A stretch of 27,394 nucleotides of DNA from an uncultured Bacteroidales bacterium (GTDB lineage: Bacteria > Bacteroidota > Bacteroidia > Bacteroidales > Paludibacteraceae), in contig CALCUH010000163.1 in assembly GCA_937907165.1 (NCBI GenBank), positions 1 to 27,394 of the forward strand. Reading direction: 5' to 3'. Every line of letters begins with the position of its first letter. Position 1 is the first letter of the stretch. The translations under genes and the position numbers were made by a program. Positions 8,213 through 15,839 of the stretch are shown piece by piece. The notes under the pieces are model-generated. The model was given only the letters and a program-made list of their open reading frames with translations, searched no databases and had not been told where the DNA came from.

Positions 8213-8485
8213 CTAAAAGTATAGAATGTCTTTGTCTCGGTGAATTGCATTCCCGTATTTTATCATTGAGGAACTGTCAACATTCATAATGATAACACTA
8301 TCACCGCCTCCGAATTTTGGAGAAAACTGCTTGTCTATTAAGATTTTAAGATTATCAATCATCCTATTCGTATTATTCACTTCGTATACGGAATATTGTA
8401 ATCTAATTGCGCCATGTTTCTCTAACGATTTGGCAAACCTATTTCTAAGTTTGTCATCACTGATGTCATAACTTATTATAATCAT
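8213..8485 (-). CDS. cas2: CRISPR-associated endoribonuclease-fold protein Cas2
   Basis: This 90-residue protein forms, with Cas1, the complex that inserts new spacers. The N-terminal strand MIIISYDISDDKLRNRF carries the conserved Asp7 of the ferredoxin-like fold, and the middle has the SVYEV and SVIIMNVD strands typical of the family. The length is normal. The ATG overlaps the cas1 stop by one base (TAATG), so translation is coupled. It is the last gene of the cas operon, directly next to the leader. Confidence 0.95.
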   Translation of the reverse strand: MIIISYDISDDKLRNRFAKSLEKHGAIRLQYSVYEVNNTNRMIDNLKILIDKQFSPKFGGGDSVIIMNVDSSSMIKYGNAIHRDKDILYF

Positions 8486-9456
8486 TAATAAACGAAATTT
8501 GGATATTGTTCGGAAGCCTTCCCCTTCATAAATGCCCGATAATAGTTTTGAATGTATTTGAATATTTCGGTTTTATAGGGTATTAATGCGTCCATGTATA
8601 CTTTGCAGTAATCTCCGATTTTATCAAGTTTTAAACGATACTCTCCTTTGTTATTGTTGAAGTCTTTCGAGGAAATCCGCTTTTTATTTATTGCCGTTCT
8701 TGTTGTATTTTCAATGATACATCTGAACGGCTCCATTAAGTCGCAGATTAGTGACTTGCGTTTAAACCATAATCGGTGGTATACGCCTACATAAATATCA
8801 AATCCGAATAATCTGACGTAGCATTCTATGAAGTTGAACAAAATGGTATACCCAAAATCAAGAGTCGCATTGACGGGGTCGGATTTTACTCTTGGTCTTC
8901 TTCCTTTCCATTCCATATCCTTGAAATAGGCAGAAAAAAAACTTTTTGCCGCCCGTCCTTCAATTCCCATAAGGCTATTGTAATCATTACATATGCTAAT
9001 TGTGTCAGATAATTCCTGACAGTTATGAATCGCACATTTTATCTCAGGTGTCTTCCCTCTGATTTTATTCAGTAACGCAATCTGGTTTTGAATTTTATTG
9101 CTAACTAACGCTTTCGCTACTGTTATATCATTGGGAGAATACTCATATTGCTTTTTCCTTAATAAGAAATTTGCTTCCGCTGTGTCTGCCCAATAAAAGA
9201 CTGGTCTCAAGTTTTGTTTCATGACAACAAGCGCTACACCATTTTGCTTGCATTTTTCGATTAATGGAGTAGTGATACTGATGTGACCAATGATAAAAAG
9301 GGCAAGGATTTTTTGAAAGGGGAATTTTGTAAGTGTTTTATTCCCTGATTCGTTTTCCTGTAAAAGGAGCTCCCCATTTGAAACTTTTAATGTCCTTCCC
9401 TCGAAACAATTGATTACAAAGATCGCTCTAAATTCTATGTCTTTATGTGTAAACAT
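8485..9456 (-). CDS. cas1: CRISPR integrase Cas1, type V-A
   Basis: This is the catalytic subunit of the spacer integrase, 323 residues. The three metal-binding catalytic residues are visible: Glu166 in LMGIEGRAAKSFF, His227 in VYHRLWFKRKSL and Glu242 in DLMEPFRC. The N-terminus MFTHKDIEFRAIFV matches what I recall of type V-A Cas1 proteins, so the ATG at 9456 is preferred over a GTG seven codons upstream at 9477. The gene overlaps the end of cas4 by 14 nt and the start of cas2 by one nt. All three active-site residues are present, so the protein should be functional. Confidence 0.95.
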   Translation of the reverse strand: MFTHKDIEFRAIFVINCFEGRTLKVSNGELLLQENESGNKTLTKFPFQKILALFIIGHISITTPLIEKCKQNGVALVVMKQNLRPVFYWADTAEANFLLRKKQYEYSPNDITVAKALVSNKIQNQIALLNKIRGKTPEIKCAIHNCQELSDTISICNDYNSLMGIEGRAAKSFFSAYFKDMEWKGRRPRVKSDPVNATLDFGYTILFNFIECYVRLFGFDIYVGVYHRLWFKRKSLICDLMEPFRCIIENTTRTAINKKRISSKDFNNNKGEYRLKLDKIGDYCKVYMDALIPYKTEIFKYIQNYYRAFMKGKASEQYPNFVY

Positions 9457-10003
9457 TTTCAGCGTCAAATTTGTCACATAAACTGCAATAGATACAGTGA
9501 ATGCATTTGTTATTATTGCTTTTTATTTCTGACTCGGGATTGAAATTCTTAAATTGGTCTATAATTTTAATTAATTCGTCTTTGTCGTTGTTCGTGGGTA
9601 TTTTTATAGGGATGGTTTTGTTTGTCGATATCTCATAAAAACATATCTTCTCAACTTCATAACCCATTTCTACCATGCAAAAATATTGTGCCCAAAGTTG
9701 ATATATTTGTCCTTGGTATATCTGTTTGAGTTGATATTTTTTCTCGATTAGGGTTCTCTCCGCCGCTTTATATGTGTCAATCTTGCCAAACACCCCAAGT
9801 TCTTCGCTTATGATTGGCAAGGCGAGCAAAATGTTTTTTTTGTGGCTGTACACTTTTTGATCAATAGACTCGTGAGCGTTAGTTCCGTTTATTTGCGGTG
9901 ATGCCTTATATATATCTTCGTCCGTACCCATATACACATTATGTAGGTATATGGAATACGGACAGAAGATGAAATCGTTAAGTTGAGAGATGCTTATGTA
10001 CAT
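9443..10003 (-). CDS. cas4: Cas4 exonuclease, prespacer processing
   Basis: Cas4 is an iron-sulfur RecB-family nuclease that trims prespacers and selects those next to a correct PAM. In this 186-residue protein, the cluster ligands are Cys14 (FIFCPYS) and a C-terminal group of four Cys at 167, 170, 173 and 176 spaced Cx2Cx2Cx2C. One of these is probably not a ligand. The RecB active site is visible as His44, Asp76 (FGKIDTY), Glu87 and Lys89 (LIEKKY) and the motif GQIYQLWAQYF (98-108). An ATG 33 nt upstream would overlap cas12a more deeply; the ATG at 10003 forms a TAATG overlap with the cas12a stop, the same arrangement as cas1/cas2, and starts directly with the conserved MYISISQLNDF. Confidence 0.93.
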   Translation of the reverse strand: MYISISQLNDFIFCPYSIYLHNVYMGTDEDIYKASPQINGTNAHESIDQKVYSHKKNILLALPIISEELGVFGKIDTYKAAERTLIEKKYQLKQIYQGQIYQLWAQYFCMVEMGYEVEKICFYEISTNKTIPIKIPTNNDKDELIKIIDQFKNFNPESEIKSNNNKCIHCIYCSLCDKFDAENVYT

Positions 10004-13000
10004 TATTTGTCGAATGCTTGTACATAGTTGAGCCATTCTTTATTGGAGATGGCAAGCCTTATTTTTTCACCCTTTGGACATGCTTTTATTTGTTGGATAG
10101 ACCATAATCCTTTTCGGGCGATGTTGTACGCGCCATTGGCGTCCGCATTTTCAGGAAGTGAATTTTTGCAAATCCTGCTGTCGTAGAATTCACCGTCTTT
10201 ATTCATGACTGGCGATATCAAATAATCGACCTCCGATCCTGTAATGCTATTACGCATTTGTAACATGAGATGGAAGGTTTGAAGCAATCCTTCAAAGAAT
10301 TTTTTGTCATTTTGACTGTTGATGGATTCCTTCAAATCGCCTGTAACGTCGACTCCGTATTCATTGAATAATTTTTTGAACTCTTCTGTAAGATTGATTT
10401 CCTGACTGTCCCATTCGCTGTTCTTTTCCGGATTCCTGAAAGTTTTTATCCTTGTTCCATGACTGCATAGGGTCCAATCTTGTCTTGTTCCTTCTGCCTT
10501 TGTGCTGAAACTTGTGTAATCTTTCACGGAAAATTCGAACCAATTTTTCTCTTTGTTGAAGCTTATCTTGCCAAATTTGTTAAAGAAGGTTTTCGATTTC
10601 TCCACGCTTTCGTAGCGTGTGTCGAATAGATTGACGAAACCTGTTGTCGGATCCATCTTACTTGTGTTCCATGCGGGAATATAGAATAGGAATCCACTTT
10701 GCTTCCCTAATTTTTGGAAGCTTGAGAATTTGTTCGTTAATTGATAAGCTTGCAATAATCCGCCTTCTTCTTCTTCCTTCACCTTTTTGTCTACCAGATA
10801 GTTCAGTTTGTCAATTAACATTTTTTCAAATTGCTGATATACAGATTTTTCGAACTTTTGCCGACCTCTCATGAACCCCATGTTCAAGTCTTCCAACACG
10901 ACGATGGCGTTATACTTGATGATTAATTGCGCAATCTTGTGAATGACCTGACTCAAGTATCCTTGTTTTAATTCCTTGATATTCTCTATGGTTGCCCAAT
11001 CTTGTCTTGCTTTAGTCCTGTCGCCTTCTTTCTTATCCAACAAATCATGATAGTTGGTTGAGTGCGAGAGACCATTGTATCCGATTTTTATTTCATTGAG
11101 GGTATATTGCTCTTTTATGTTACCTTCCAAATCAATAACAGACAAATACAACAAATGTCGCTCACCTCGGTCTATGCCAATGATATGTTTTATGCCGCCT
11201 TCTTTGATGAAATCATTCACTTTGTTGTTAATGTCTTTTAGGTCTGGAGCGTTGTAATTCATCGTAATCGGCACGTGAAACAGGAATTTGTCTACCGTGT
11301 ACCGCTTGTCTTTTATCAAATCGTATTTGAATAGACTTTCCTTCTTTGGGTTTAACGGGTTCTTGTTTGCGACAGGTTTGTTTGCCGGATGTTTGATTGT
11401 GTTCTTCGGACTGATGCTGGATTTCCTATAGAAAACTTCCGCTTCTCCGTTTAATTTATAAACGATGTTTTTTAAATAACGGTCGTCAAAGAGCATTTTC
11501 CAGTAGAGAGTGTGCATGTTGGAAGTCCCCTTACTGTACGGGGAGAAGTCTTTGTTATACAATTGGAATAAGAAGAGTTTCCCTTCTTCTACTAATTGGT
11601 TGATATAATCAACAGAAATGTTTCTAAAAGAGATTTTATATCCTTGACTCTCTATCTCTCTGTAGAATCCGCTAATGTCTTCGTAATTTTTAGTGTCTGA
11701 AAATTTGAATCCGAATTTTTTCCAGTCTTCATGCTTTTGGATGGAGTCTTTGAAAAAGTCTATCAATTCGTGGCAAGAATTAAGATTGAATGTGTCCCCC
11801 TTTGTATGGGCGCCGCTTTGGTATATGTCTTTAATCTTTTGACTTGGATTGAAGAGAGATTTATTCTTTTCACTAAAAAAGACTTTAGGTAGCATCTTGT
11901 TTGCTCCGGGTAACAATTTGTATTCCATCTTTTCGTAACACCCTCCGTTTGATGCGAGATTTTTGTCTTCGAAAATTTTGTTACTCTTTTTATTCATTAT
12001 GCCTAAGTAGAACAACCCGTCTTTTCTTAAGATGACGCTTAAATTGGCGCTTTCTTTATTTACATCCCAACCATTCAGTAGGGTCGAGTTGTTAAAATTC
12101 AACTTTATCTTTTCTTCGGAATAAGGCTTTCTTGTTAATCTGTTCCTGACTTTATTGTAAAGAGGTGTGATTTGGTCTAAAGTGTCCCACAATTGAGAAA
12201 ACACAGCATAGAATTGGTCATCTTTGTCGCTCTCTTTCCCGCTTCCTAATAAAGGTTTGACGAAAAATTGTAGGCTTTTTATTGCGTCTAATAAAACTTT
12301 GATTTTTGCGACTTCTTCTTTGTCTTGTGCTAAATCCTTAGTCTCTGGATAATCTGAGTTTAACAGATCTTGGACGTTTGCGTATGCGTCTTCTATTTGC
12401 TTGAATAAATTATCTTTTTGATTGTTTTCGGTGTTGTTTGCGCCGAGTTGGGTGAAATATTGTTCTATGGATATGTTGCTTCCGTTTGAGTATTCATTCA
12501 AACATTCGTTCAAGTAATTGATTCTGAAGCTGTCGAATGATTTTAAAAATTTGTTTTTCTTCTCTTCGTAATTTTCAAAAGAGTCTTTTGCCTTCTTCGG
12601 GTTTTGTTGCTCGAATTTATGTCCGACGGCTTTAGTGATGTTTCCCCAATCCCCAAAAAGTTTTTGTGAGATTTCGGTAATTGAGGTGTCGTTCCTTACA
12701 TAAATTTTGTTCAAATCATAATCTCTGAGATTCTGTAACAACTCTTTTAGCGAATGCCCGCTCTCTGTGTTGAATACATGAGCGTTTAAATCCTCATAAC
12801 AATTTTCTATACTTTCTAAAAGTTCATTGTCGGAAGTGAATTCTTCGGGAAGGAAAGATATGGCATTCCTGTCGCTTAATATTTGTTTGTACAATGGCTT
12901 CATTTGGGGCAATCTCAGTTTCTTGTCCGATTGCTTTTGATTGTAGAGGTTTATTAGTTCGTTGATTCCTTGAATTTTTTCCCCGTTTTCTAAAGATTTT

Positions 13001-13758
13001 CCTCCTATGATTGCATTGTATACATCGATTTGAGTTTGTGTTAATGTGGTAGAAAAATATTCCAACGTAAAGAGTTCTCCAATCTCTTTCACATTAAGAT
13101 ATTCTTCGAAATCATTGGCGATTTGACTTAACTTTTGTTTGATTTCTGTCTGCTCCAACTTTGCGAAGCTATCTATGTTGTCGATGAACTTTGGCAGGTT
13201 CTGGTGAATGAGACGATAAGCGATGGCTGTGGATTTTTCGTCGGAAACGTACATGTTCATCCTGTTTTCGTGGAAACCTGTGAAGTAGGTGGTGAATTCA
13301 TTGAATTCAGCAACTAACTCTTGGTCTACTTCTGAAGATAGAAATGATTTTAAATCCTCCTTGATTAGTTCTTTCTTGTCGATTCTATCAAATCCTTCTG
13401 TGCTTTTGAATCGTGCTGCGATTTGTTTCCTCAGATTGTCTTGTACTTTCTGAAATTTCTTTTTCTGGTTTTCGTCTCTATTCCCTAGTTTGTAATAAAA
13501 GTAATATTCTTCCAATGAATTTTCTTTCTTTTCATCTTTGAATTGTAGCTTGAAATTTTTTAAGGCATTTTCAATAAATGCTTTATGGTATTGGTCAATC
13601 AAGTTTTTAACTTTCTTGTAACTATCCGCTCTGTGTTCGTCCTGTTCTAATATACCGCTTTTTTGAATGTTTTCTAGCGTCTGTCCGATTGGCTTTAATT
13701 CAAATCGTAATGTTTTAGACAATGGGTATAGATTTGTAAATTGGCTTAATTTGCTCAT
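10003..13758 (-). CDS. cas12a: Type V-A CRISPR effector nuclease Cas12a
   Basis: This 1251-residue RNA-guided nuclease processes its own crRNA and cuts double-stranded DNA next to a T-rich PAM. The N-terminus (LYPLSKTLRFELKPIGQTLE) is the family signature, followed by the REC lobe (to about 520). The WED/PI region contains GWDVNKE and MLPKVFF with Lys625, the PAM-contacting lysine position. The crRNA-processing site is retained: His790, Lys799 and Lys816 align with His843, Lys852 and Lys869 of the Francisella enzyme. RuvC residues are Asp863 (GIDRGER), Glu956 (VVLEDLN) and Asp1206 (DADANGAYN). The bridge-helix Trp921 and the Nuc-domain Arg1169 (LQMRNS) are present. Nothing is truncated. From memory it most resembles oral Bacteroidales Cas12a. 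It is the first gene of the operon and has its own promoter. Confidence 0.98.
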   Translation of the reverse strand: MSKLSQFTNLYPLSKTLRFELKPIGQTLENIQKSGILEQDEHRADSYKKVKNLIDQYHKAFIENALKNFKLQFKDEKKENSLEEYYFYYKLGNRDENQKKKFQKVQDNLRKQIAARFKSTEGFDRIDKKELIKEDLKSFLSSEVDQELVAEFNEFTTYFTGFHENRMNMYVSDEKSTAIAYRLIHQNLPKFIDNIDSFAKLEQTEIKQKLSQIANDFEEYLNVKEIGELFTLEYFSTTLTQTQIDVYNAIIGGKSLENGEKIQGINELINLYNQKQSDKKLRLPQMKPLYKQILSDRNAISFLPEEFTSDNELLESIENCYEDLNAHVFNTESGHSLKELLQNLRDYDLNKIYVRNDTSITEISQKLFGDWGNITKAVGHKFEQQNPKKAKDSFENYEEKKNKFLKSFDSFRINYLNECLNEYSNGSNISIEQYFTQLGANNTENNQKDNLFKQIEDAYANVQDLLNSDYPETKDLAQDKEEVAKIKVLLDAIKSLQFFVKPLLGSGKESDKDDQFYAVFSQLWDTLDQITPLYNKVRNRLTRKPYSEEKIKLNFNNSTLLNGWDVNKESANLSVILRKDGLFYLGIMNKKSNKIFEDKNLASNGGCYEKMEYKLLPGANKMLPKVFFSEKNKSLFNPSQKIKDIYQSGAHTKGDTFNLNSCHELIDFFKDSIQKHEDWKKFGFKFSDTKNYEDISGFYREIESQGYKISFRNISVDYINQLVEEGKLFLFQLYNKDFSPYSKGTSNMHTLYWKMLFDDRYLKNIVYKLNGEAEVFYRKSSISPKNTIKHPANKPVANKNPLNPKKESLFKYDLIKDKRYTVDKFLFHVPITMNYNAPDLKDINNKVNDFIKEGGIKHIIGIDRGERHLLYLSVIDLEGNIKEQYTLNEIKIGYNGLSHSTNYHDLLDKKEGDRTKARQDWATIENIKELKQGYLSQVIHKIAQLIIKYNAIVVLEDLNMGFMRGRQKFEKSVYQQFEKMLIDKLNYLVDKKVKEEEEGGLLQAYQLTNKFSSFQKLGKQSGFLFYIPAWNTSKMDPTTGFVNLFDTRYESVEKSKTFFNKFGKISFNKEKNWFEFSVKDYTSFSTKAEGTRQDWTLCSHGTRIKTFRNPEKNSEWDSQEINLTEEFKKLFNEYGVDVTGDLKESINSQNDKKFFEGLLQTFHLMLQMRNSITGSEVDYLISPVMNKDGEFYDSRICKNSLPENADANGAYNIARKGLWSIQQIKACPKGEKIRLAISNKEWLNYVQAFDK

Positions 13759-13831
13759 GATATTTTTAGTTTTTATTTAAGTTTTTGTGTTCTGTTATTC
13801 TTTTGCAGTTGTCATTTCTTTGCTTATTACA

Positions 13832-13839
13832 CAAATATA
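13832..13839 (-). promoter_or_regulatory. Promoter -7 box upstream of cas12a
   Basis: The minus strand reads TATATTTG followed by TG, a perfect TAnnTTTG match, about 75 bp before the cas12a ATG at 13758. No good TTG lies 18-20 bp upstream, so this promoter may be weak or need an activator. The resulting AU-rich leader of roughly 68 nt contains a six-codon mini-ORF that I do not consider meaningful. Confidence 0.45.
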
Positions 13840-13936
13840 GTATGTTGTTAGTTTATATATCTATGAAGAGTCATTTTTTGTTTTTGAAAGCAGTACTTTT
13901 AGTTGGGTTTCCGATACTGTTTTCTTCCCCTCTCTA

Positions 13937-14053
13937 AACCCCGTCCCGCCCCCGGCGCCCACTTAAGCTCAAGGCTAGTTCAGGCCACACGGGGGCAGCG
14001 GACAGGTGTCTCAACAAAGTATAACTATTTCAATTCGTCTTATGGAAGATGCG
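13937..14053 (-). ncRNA. Structured element, copy A (putative RNA)
   Basis: This 117-bp stretch is nearly the same as 15200-15315. On the minus strand an outer helix can form between ACCTGTCC and GGACGGGGT, then an inner helix between CCCCCG (13990-13995) and CGGGGG (13949-13954), enclosing a conserved core with TGTGGCCTGAACTAGCC. In the other copy the inner helix is CAGCCG with CGGCTG, so two base pairs have changed on both sides while pairing is kept. This is the signature of selection on folding. No T-run follows, so it is not an ordinary terminator. I recognise no known RNA family. It lies between a 32-codon ORF and the cas12a promoter region. Confidence 0.5.
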
Positions 14054-14109
14054 GGTGTTAAACACCCTGCGTCATGTTCTTTTTCACGTATATGGTTTGC
14101 GTTTTTCAT
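14011..14109 (-). CDS. 32-codon ORF in the position of the HIRAN gene
   Basis: A strong ribosome binding site (AAAGGAGG) stands 6 nt before an ATG that opens 32 codons, starting MKNANHIREKEHDAGC. The ORF occupies the same place relative to its promoter, candidate operator and downstream structured element as the HIRAN gene has in the neighbouring unit, and shares only the first two codons with it. Its 3' end runs 43 bp into the repeat element. A perfect 7-bp inverted repeat (GGGTGTT/AACACCC) sits in the middle. It may be a genuine small peptide, or what remains after the HIRAN gene was deleted. There are no homologues I can name. Confidence 0.35.
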   Translation of the reverse strand: MKNANHIREKEHDAGCLTPASSIRRIEIVILC

Positions 14110-14137
14110 ATTCCCTCCTTTGTTACGGGTTACGGTG

Positions 14138-14173
14138 CAAAGATAAGGAGAGGATGTCTCATTTGATGGGACA
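14138..14173 (-). promoter_or_regulatory. Promoter and 19-bp near-palindromic candidate operator, unit A
   Basis: The minus-strand -7 box TATCTTTG (14138-14145) is followed by CACC. Nine bases upstream, at 14155-14173, lies TGTCCCATCAAATGAGACA, a 19-bp near-palindrome with half-sites TGTC-CAT and ATG-GACA. It covers the place of the -33 element, as a repressor or activator site would. The same 19-mer at the same spacing precedes the HIRAN gene at 15723-15741. Confidence 0.6.
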
Positions 14174-14195
14174 AGCGTCGAAAAATTCGAAAAAA

Positions 14196-15125
14196 TTACA
14201 ACTTGTCGTATAACTCTAATGCTAGTCTATGTTCATCCCGAACTTTTTCCGCTAAGGATTGGGGGGAAAGCACTTTCAGACGGTTCCCTCTAGAGAGCAA
14301 TTGATGGATGAAGTCGTTGGTAGGTCGTAGTTCCATCTGAAAATCGGTATAGTCGTCTCCCTCCTTAATCGCCTCCTGTGAAACGTGTAGGGGAAGGTCC
14401 TTAATATAGAACCGGTCTTTCCCGAATACACGGATGACGATATGCTCCAGCGGTTCCTTCTCGTTTGTATATGCCCCGTAATACTCTTTGAAATAATCTT
14501 GGGGGTTGAAATAGGGGTCCATGTCGAAGTGTTCCTCGGTCAATTCTAGCTCCTTGAAACGATCGAAAGAGTAAAGGATGTTCCGCTCTTCCTTTTGGTC
14601 TGGGTTGTCGCTCTCTTGTCGTATATGCGCGAGCATGTACCACCGACGGGAAAAGAGTTTGATGCAATAAGGGGCCACGACCCTTTGCTTGCTCTCCTGC
14701 TCTCCGTATTTGCGGTAGGTCACTTTCACGCGAACGCTTCGTTTCATCGCCTCTATCACCTTTTTGAGGAAGTCGCCCGCGGAAGGCACACTCTCCAAGA
14801 GGATGCGCTCCTGTAGGGAAAGGCTTTCGCTGATGATGTTGTTGACCGATAGGGTGGAGATCATCCAGTTCTGCACGGTCTGCTCTTTCAACACTTCAGG
14901 GTTGGCGATGCGGTAGCGGTTGCTTTGCCTGTCGCACTCGATCTCGATGCCGAAAGTGTCGAAGATGTCGTCGCGATGACGGTTGAAGGTGGCACGAGAG
15001 AGATGAACGCCGCCGGAGAGCTCGGTGCGCTCCCATTTGTCGCTCAACTCCTTGAAAGCGATGCCGTTAGATTTGCTGATCGTGTCGAGCAGCCAGATGT
15101 ACTCTTGGAATAAATTCGCTTTCAT
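14196..15125 (-). CDS. WYL-domain transcriptional regulator, copy 1
   Basis: This 309-residue protein has an N-terminal winged-helix region (about 20-75, SRATFNRHRDDIFDTFGIEI) and a WYL domain (about 128-215) in which the name-giving motif reads WYM at 162-164 (RRWYMLAH), followed by the usual C-terminal extension. WYL regulators sense ligands, possibly nucleic acid, and often sit beside CRISPR-Cas and other defence genes. The N-terminal half is identical in DNA to the copy at 15840-16778, whereas the rest is only moderately similar. The start at 15125 is used because the upstream in-frame start at 15179 lies before the predicted transcription start. It lies between two copies of the structured element, upstream of cas12a and on the same strand. 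Confidence 0.85.
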   Translation of the reverse strand: MKANLFQEYIWLLDTISKSNGIAFKELSDKWERTELSGGVHLSRATFNRHRDDIFDTFGIEIECDRQSNRYRIANPEVLKEQTVQNWMISTLSVNNIISESLSLQERILLESVPSAGDFLKKVIEAMKRSVRVKVTYRKYGEQESKQRVVAPYCIKLFSRRWYMLAHIRQESDNPDQKEERNILYSFDRFKELELTEEHFDMDPYFNPQDYFKEYYGAYTNEKEPLEHIVIRVFGKDRFYIKDLPLHVSQEAIKEGDDYTDFQMELRPTNDFIHQLLSRGNRLKVLSPQSLAEKVRDEHRLALELYDKL

Positions 15126-15151
15126 GGGACTTCTATGATTGAATGAACGCT

Positions 15152-15181
15152 TAAAAATACAAAATTGAAAGCAATTCACAA
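15152..15181 (-). promoter_or_regulatory. Promoter of WYL regulator copy 1
   Basis: TTG at 15179-15181, a 19-bp spacer and TATTTTTA (15152-15159; seven of eight consensus bases). The segment matches the promoter of the second WYL gene closely, but its -7 box has lost the final G. Confidence 0.45.
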
Positions 15182-15199
15182 CAAACCGAGCGAAAACTT

Positions 15200-15315
15200 A
15201 ACCCCGTCCCGCAGCCGGCGCCCACTTAAGCTCAAGGCTAGTTCAGGCCACACGGCTGTTGCGGACAGGTGTCACAACAAATTATGGAATTTCAATTCGC
15301 CTTATGAAAGTTGCG
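15200..15315 (-). ncRNA. Structured element, copy B (putative RNA)
   Basis: This is the second copy of the element at 13937-14053. It shares the outer helix and the whole central core, but has CAGCCG (15253-15258) pairing with CGGCTG (15212-15217). It starts immediately after the HIRAN stop codon and ends some 20 bp before the WYL promoter. A conserved block, CATAAGRCGAATTGAAAT, precedes the helix in both copies, followed by TAnTTTG, which falls one base short of a promoter -7 box. Whether it is an independent RNA or a 3' untranslated structure of the HIRAN mRNA cannot be told from the sequence. Confidence 0.5.
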
Positions 15316-15319
15316 TACT

Positions 15320-15676
15320 TTAAGCTTCCTTCTCCGGTTTCTGTTTCACCCTAAGGATCAGGTGAATCCGTTGCTCGTAGTGCGCCTCTGGATTCTTCTG
15401 GCTGATGCGGCATTCGAAGATGTCGCCCCAACCCATATCCATTAATACGGCTATCTGCTCGTTCTCTCCTTTCGGAAGATAGCCGATCTTGTATTCGTCG
15501 CCCGTCTCGTCGTCCCGATACTTCACCGCCACGGCGTTCGGATCGAAACGGTTCTCCGGCTCTCGCTCCAAGATGACGGCTGTGCCTATCTTAAGCGATT
15601 CCCACACTTCGGTAGCGTCGTGGTATTGACAGCCTGCCAAGTGACACTCCATGAAATATTTTTTCTGTGGTTTCAT
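15320..15676 (-). CDS. Stand-alone HIRAN-domain protein
   Basis: This 118-residue protein consists almost entirely of a HIRAN domain: LAGCQYHDA (13-21), LEREPENRFDPNAVAV (36-51) and IGYLPKGENEQIA (64-76) are the family motifs. HIRAN domains bind DNA, notably free 3' single-stranded ends, and are found in repair and replication-fork proteins as well as in bacterial stand-alone forms of unknown role. A strong ribosome binding site (AAAGGAGG) stands before the ATG. A promoter with a near-palindromic candidate operator lies upstream, and the structured element follows the stop codon within 5 bp. The family is clear; its task here, possibly damage or invader-related, is an inference. Confidence 0.85.
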   Translation of the reverse strand: MKPQKKYFMECHLAGCQYHDATEVWESLKIGTAVILEREPENRFDPNAVAVKYRDDETGDEYKIGYLPKGENEQIAVLMDMGWGDIFECRISQKNPEAHYEQRIHLILRVKQKPEKEA

Positions 15677-15705
15677 ATCTCCTCCTTTTCCTTTTGTTCA
15701 TGATG

Positions 15706-15741
15706 CAAAGAAAAAAGAAGACTGTCTCATTTGATGGGACA
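15706..15741 (-). promoter_or_regulatory. Promoter and 19-bp near-palindromic candidate operator, unit B
   Basis: The minus-strand -7 box reads TTTCTTTG (15706-15713; seven of eight consensus bases) followed by CATC. The 19-mer at 15723-15741 is identical to that at 14155-14173 and is again exactly 9 bp upstream of the -7 box. It would control the HIRAN gene. Confidence 0.6.
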
Positions 15742-15839
15742 AGCGGCGTTTTTTTTTTTAATTAGTGGCGTGAAAGGTGTTTTTTTGCGAGAAGGTGACG
15801 GAAAAGTGTTGCGGAGAAATACGGACTGACCTTCTGGCT

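Noticed and set aside
10004..10036. Longer cas4 start overlapping cas12a by 34 nt
   Set aside because: The ATG at 10003 forms the same TAATG overlap as cas1/cas2 and begins at the conserved MYISISQLNDF; the extension is only the cas12a tail read in another frame.
13937..14053. Structured element as a rho-independent terminator
   Set aside because: The helix is GC-rich, but no T-run follows it in either copy, and the central core is far more conserved than a terminator loop would need to be.
15126..15179. N-terminal extension of both WYL proteins (also 16779-16832)
   Set aside because: The promoter boxes lie inside the extension, so these codons would not be transcribed; similarity between the two extensions reflects the shared promoter.
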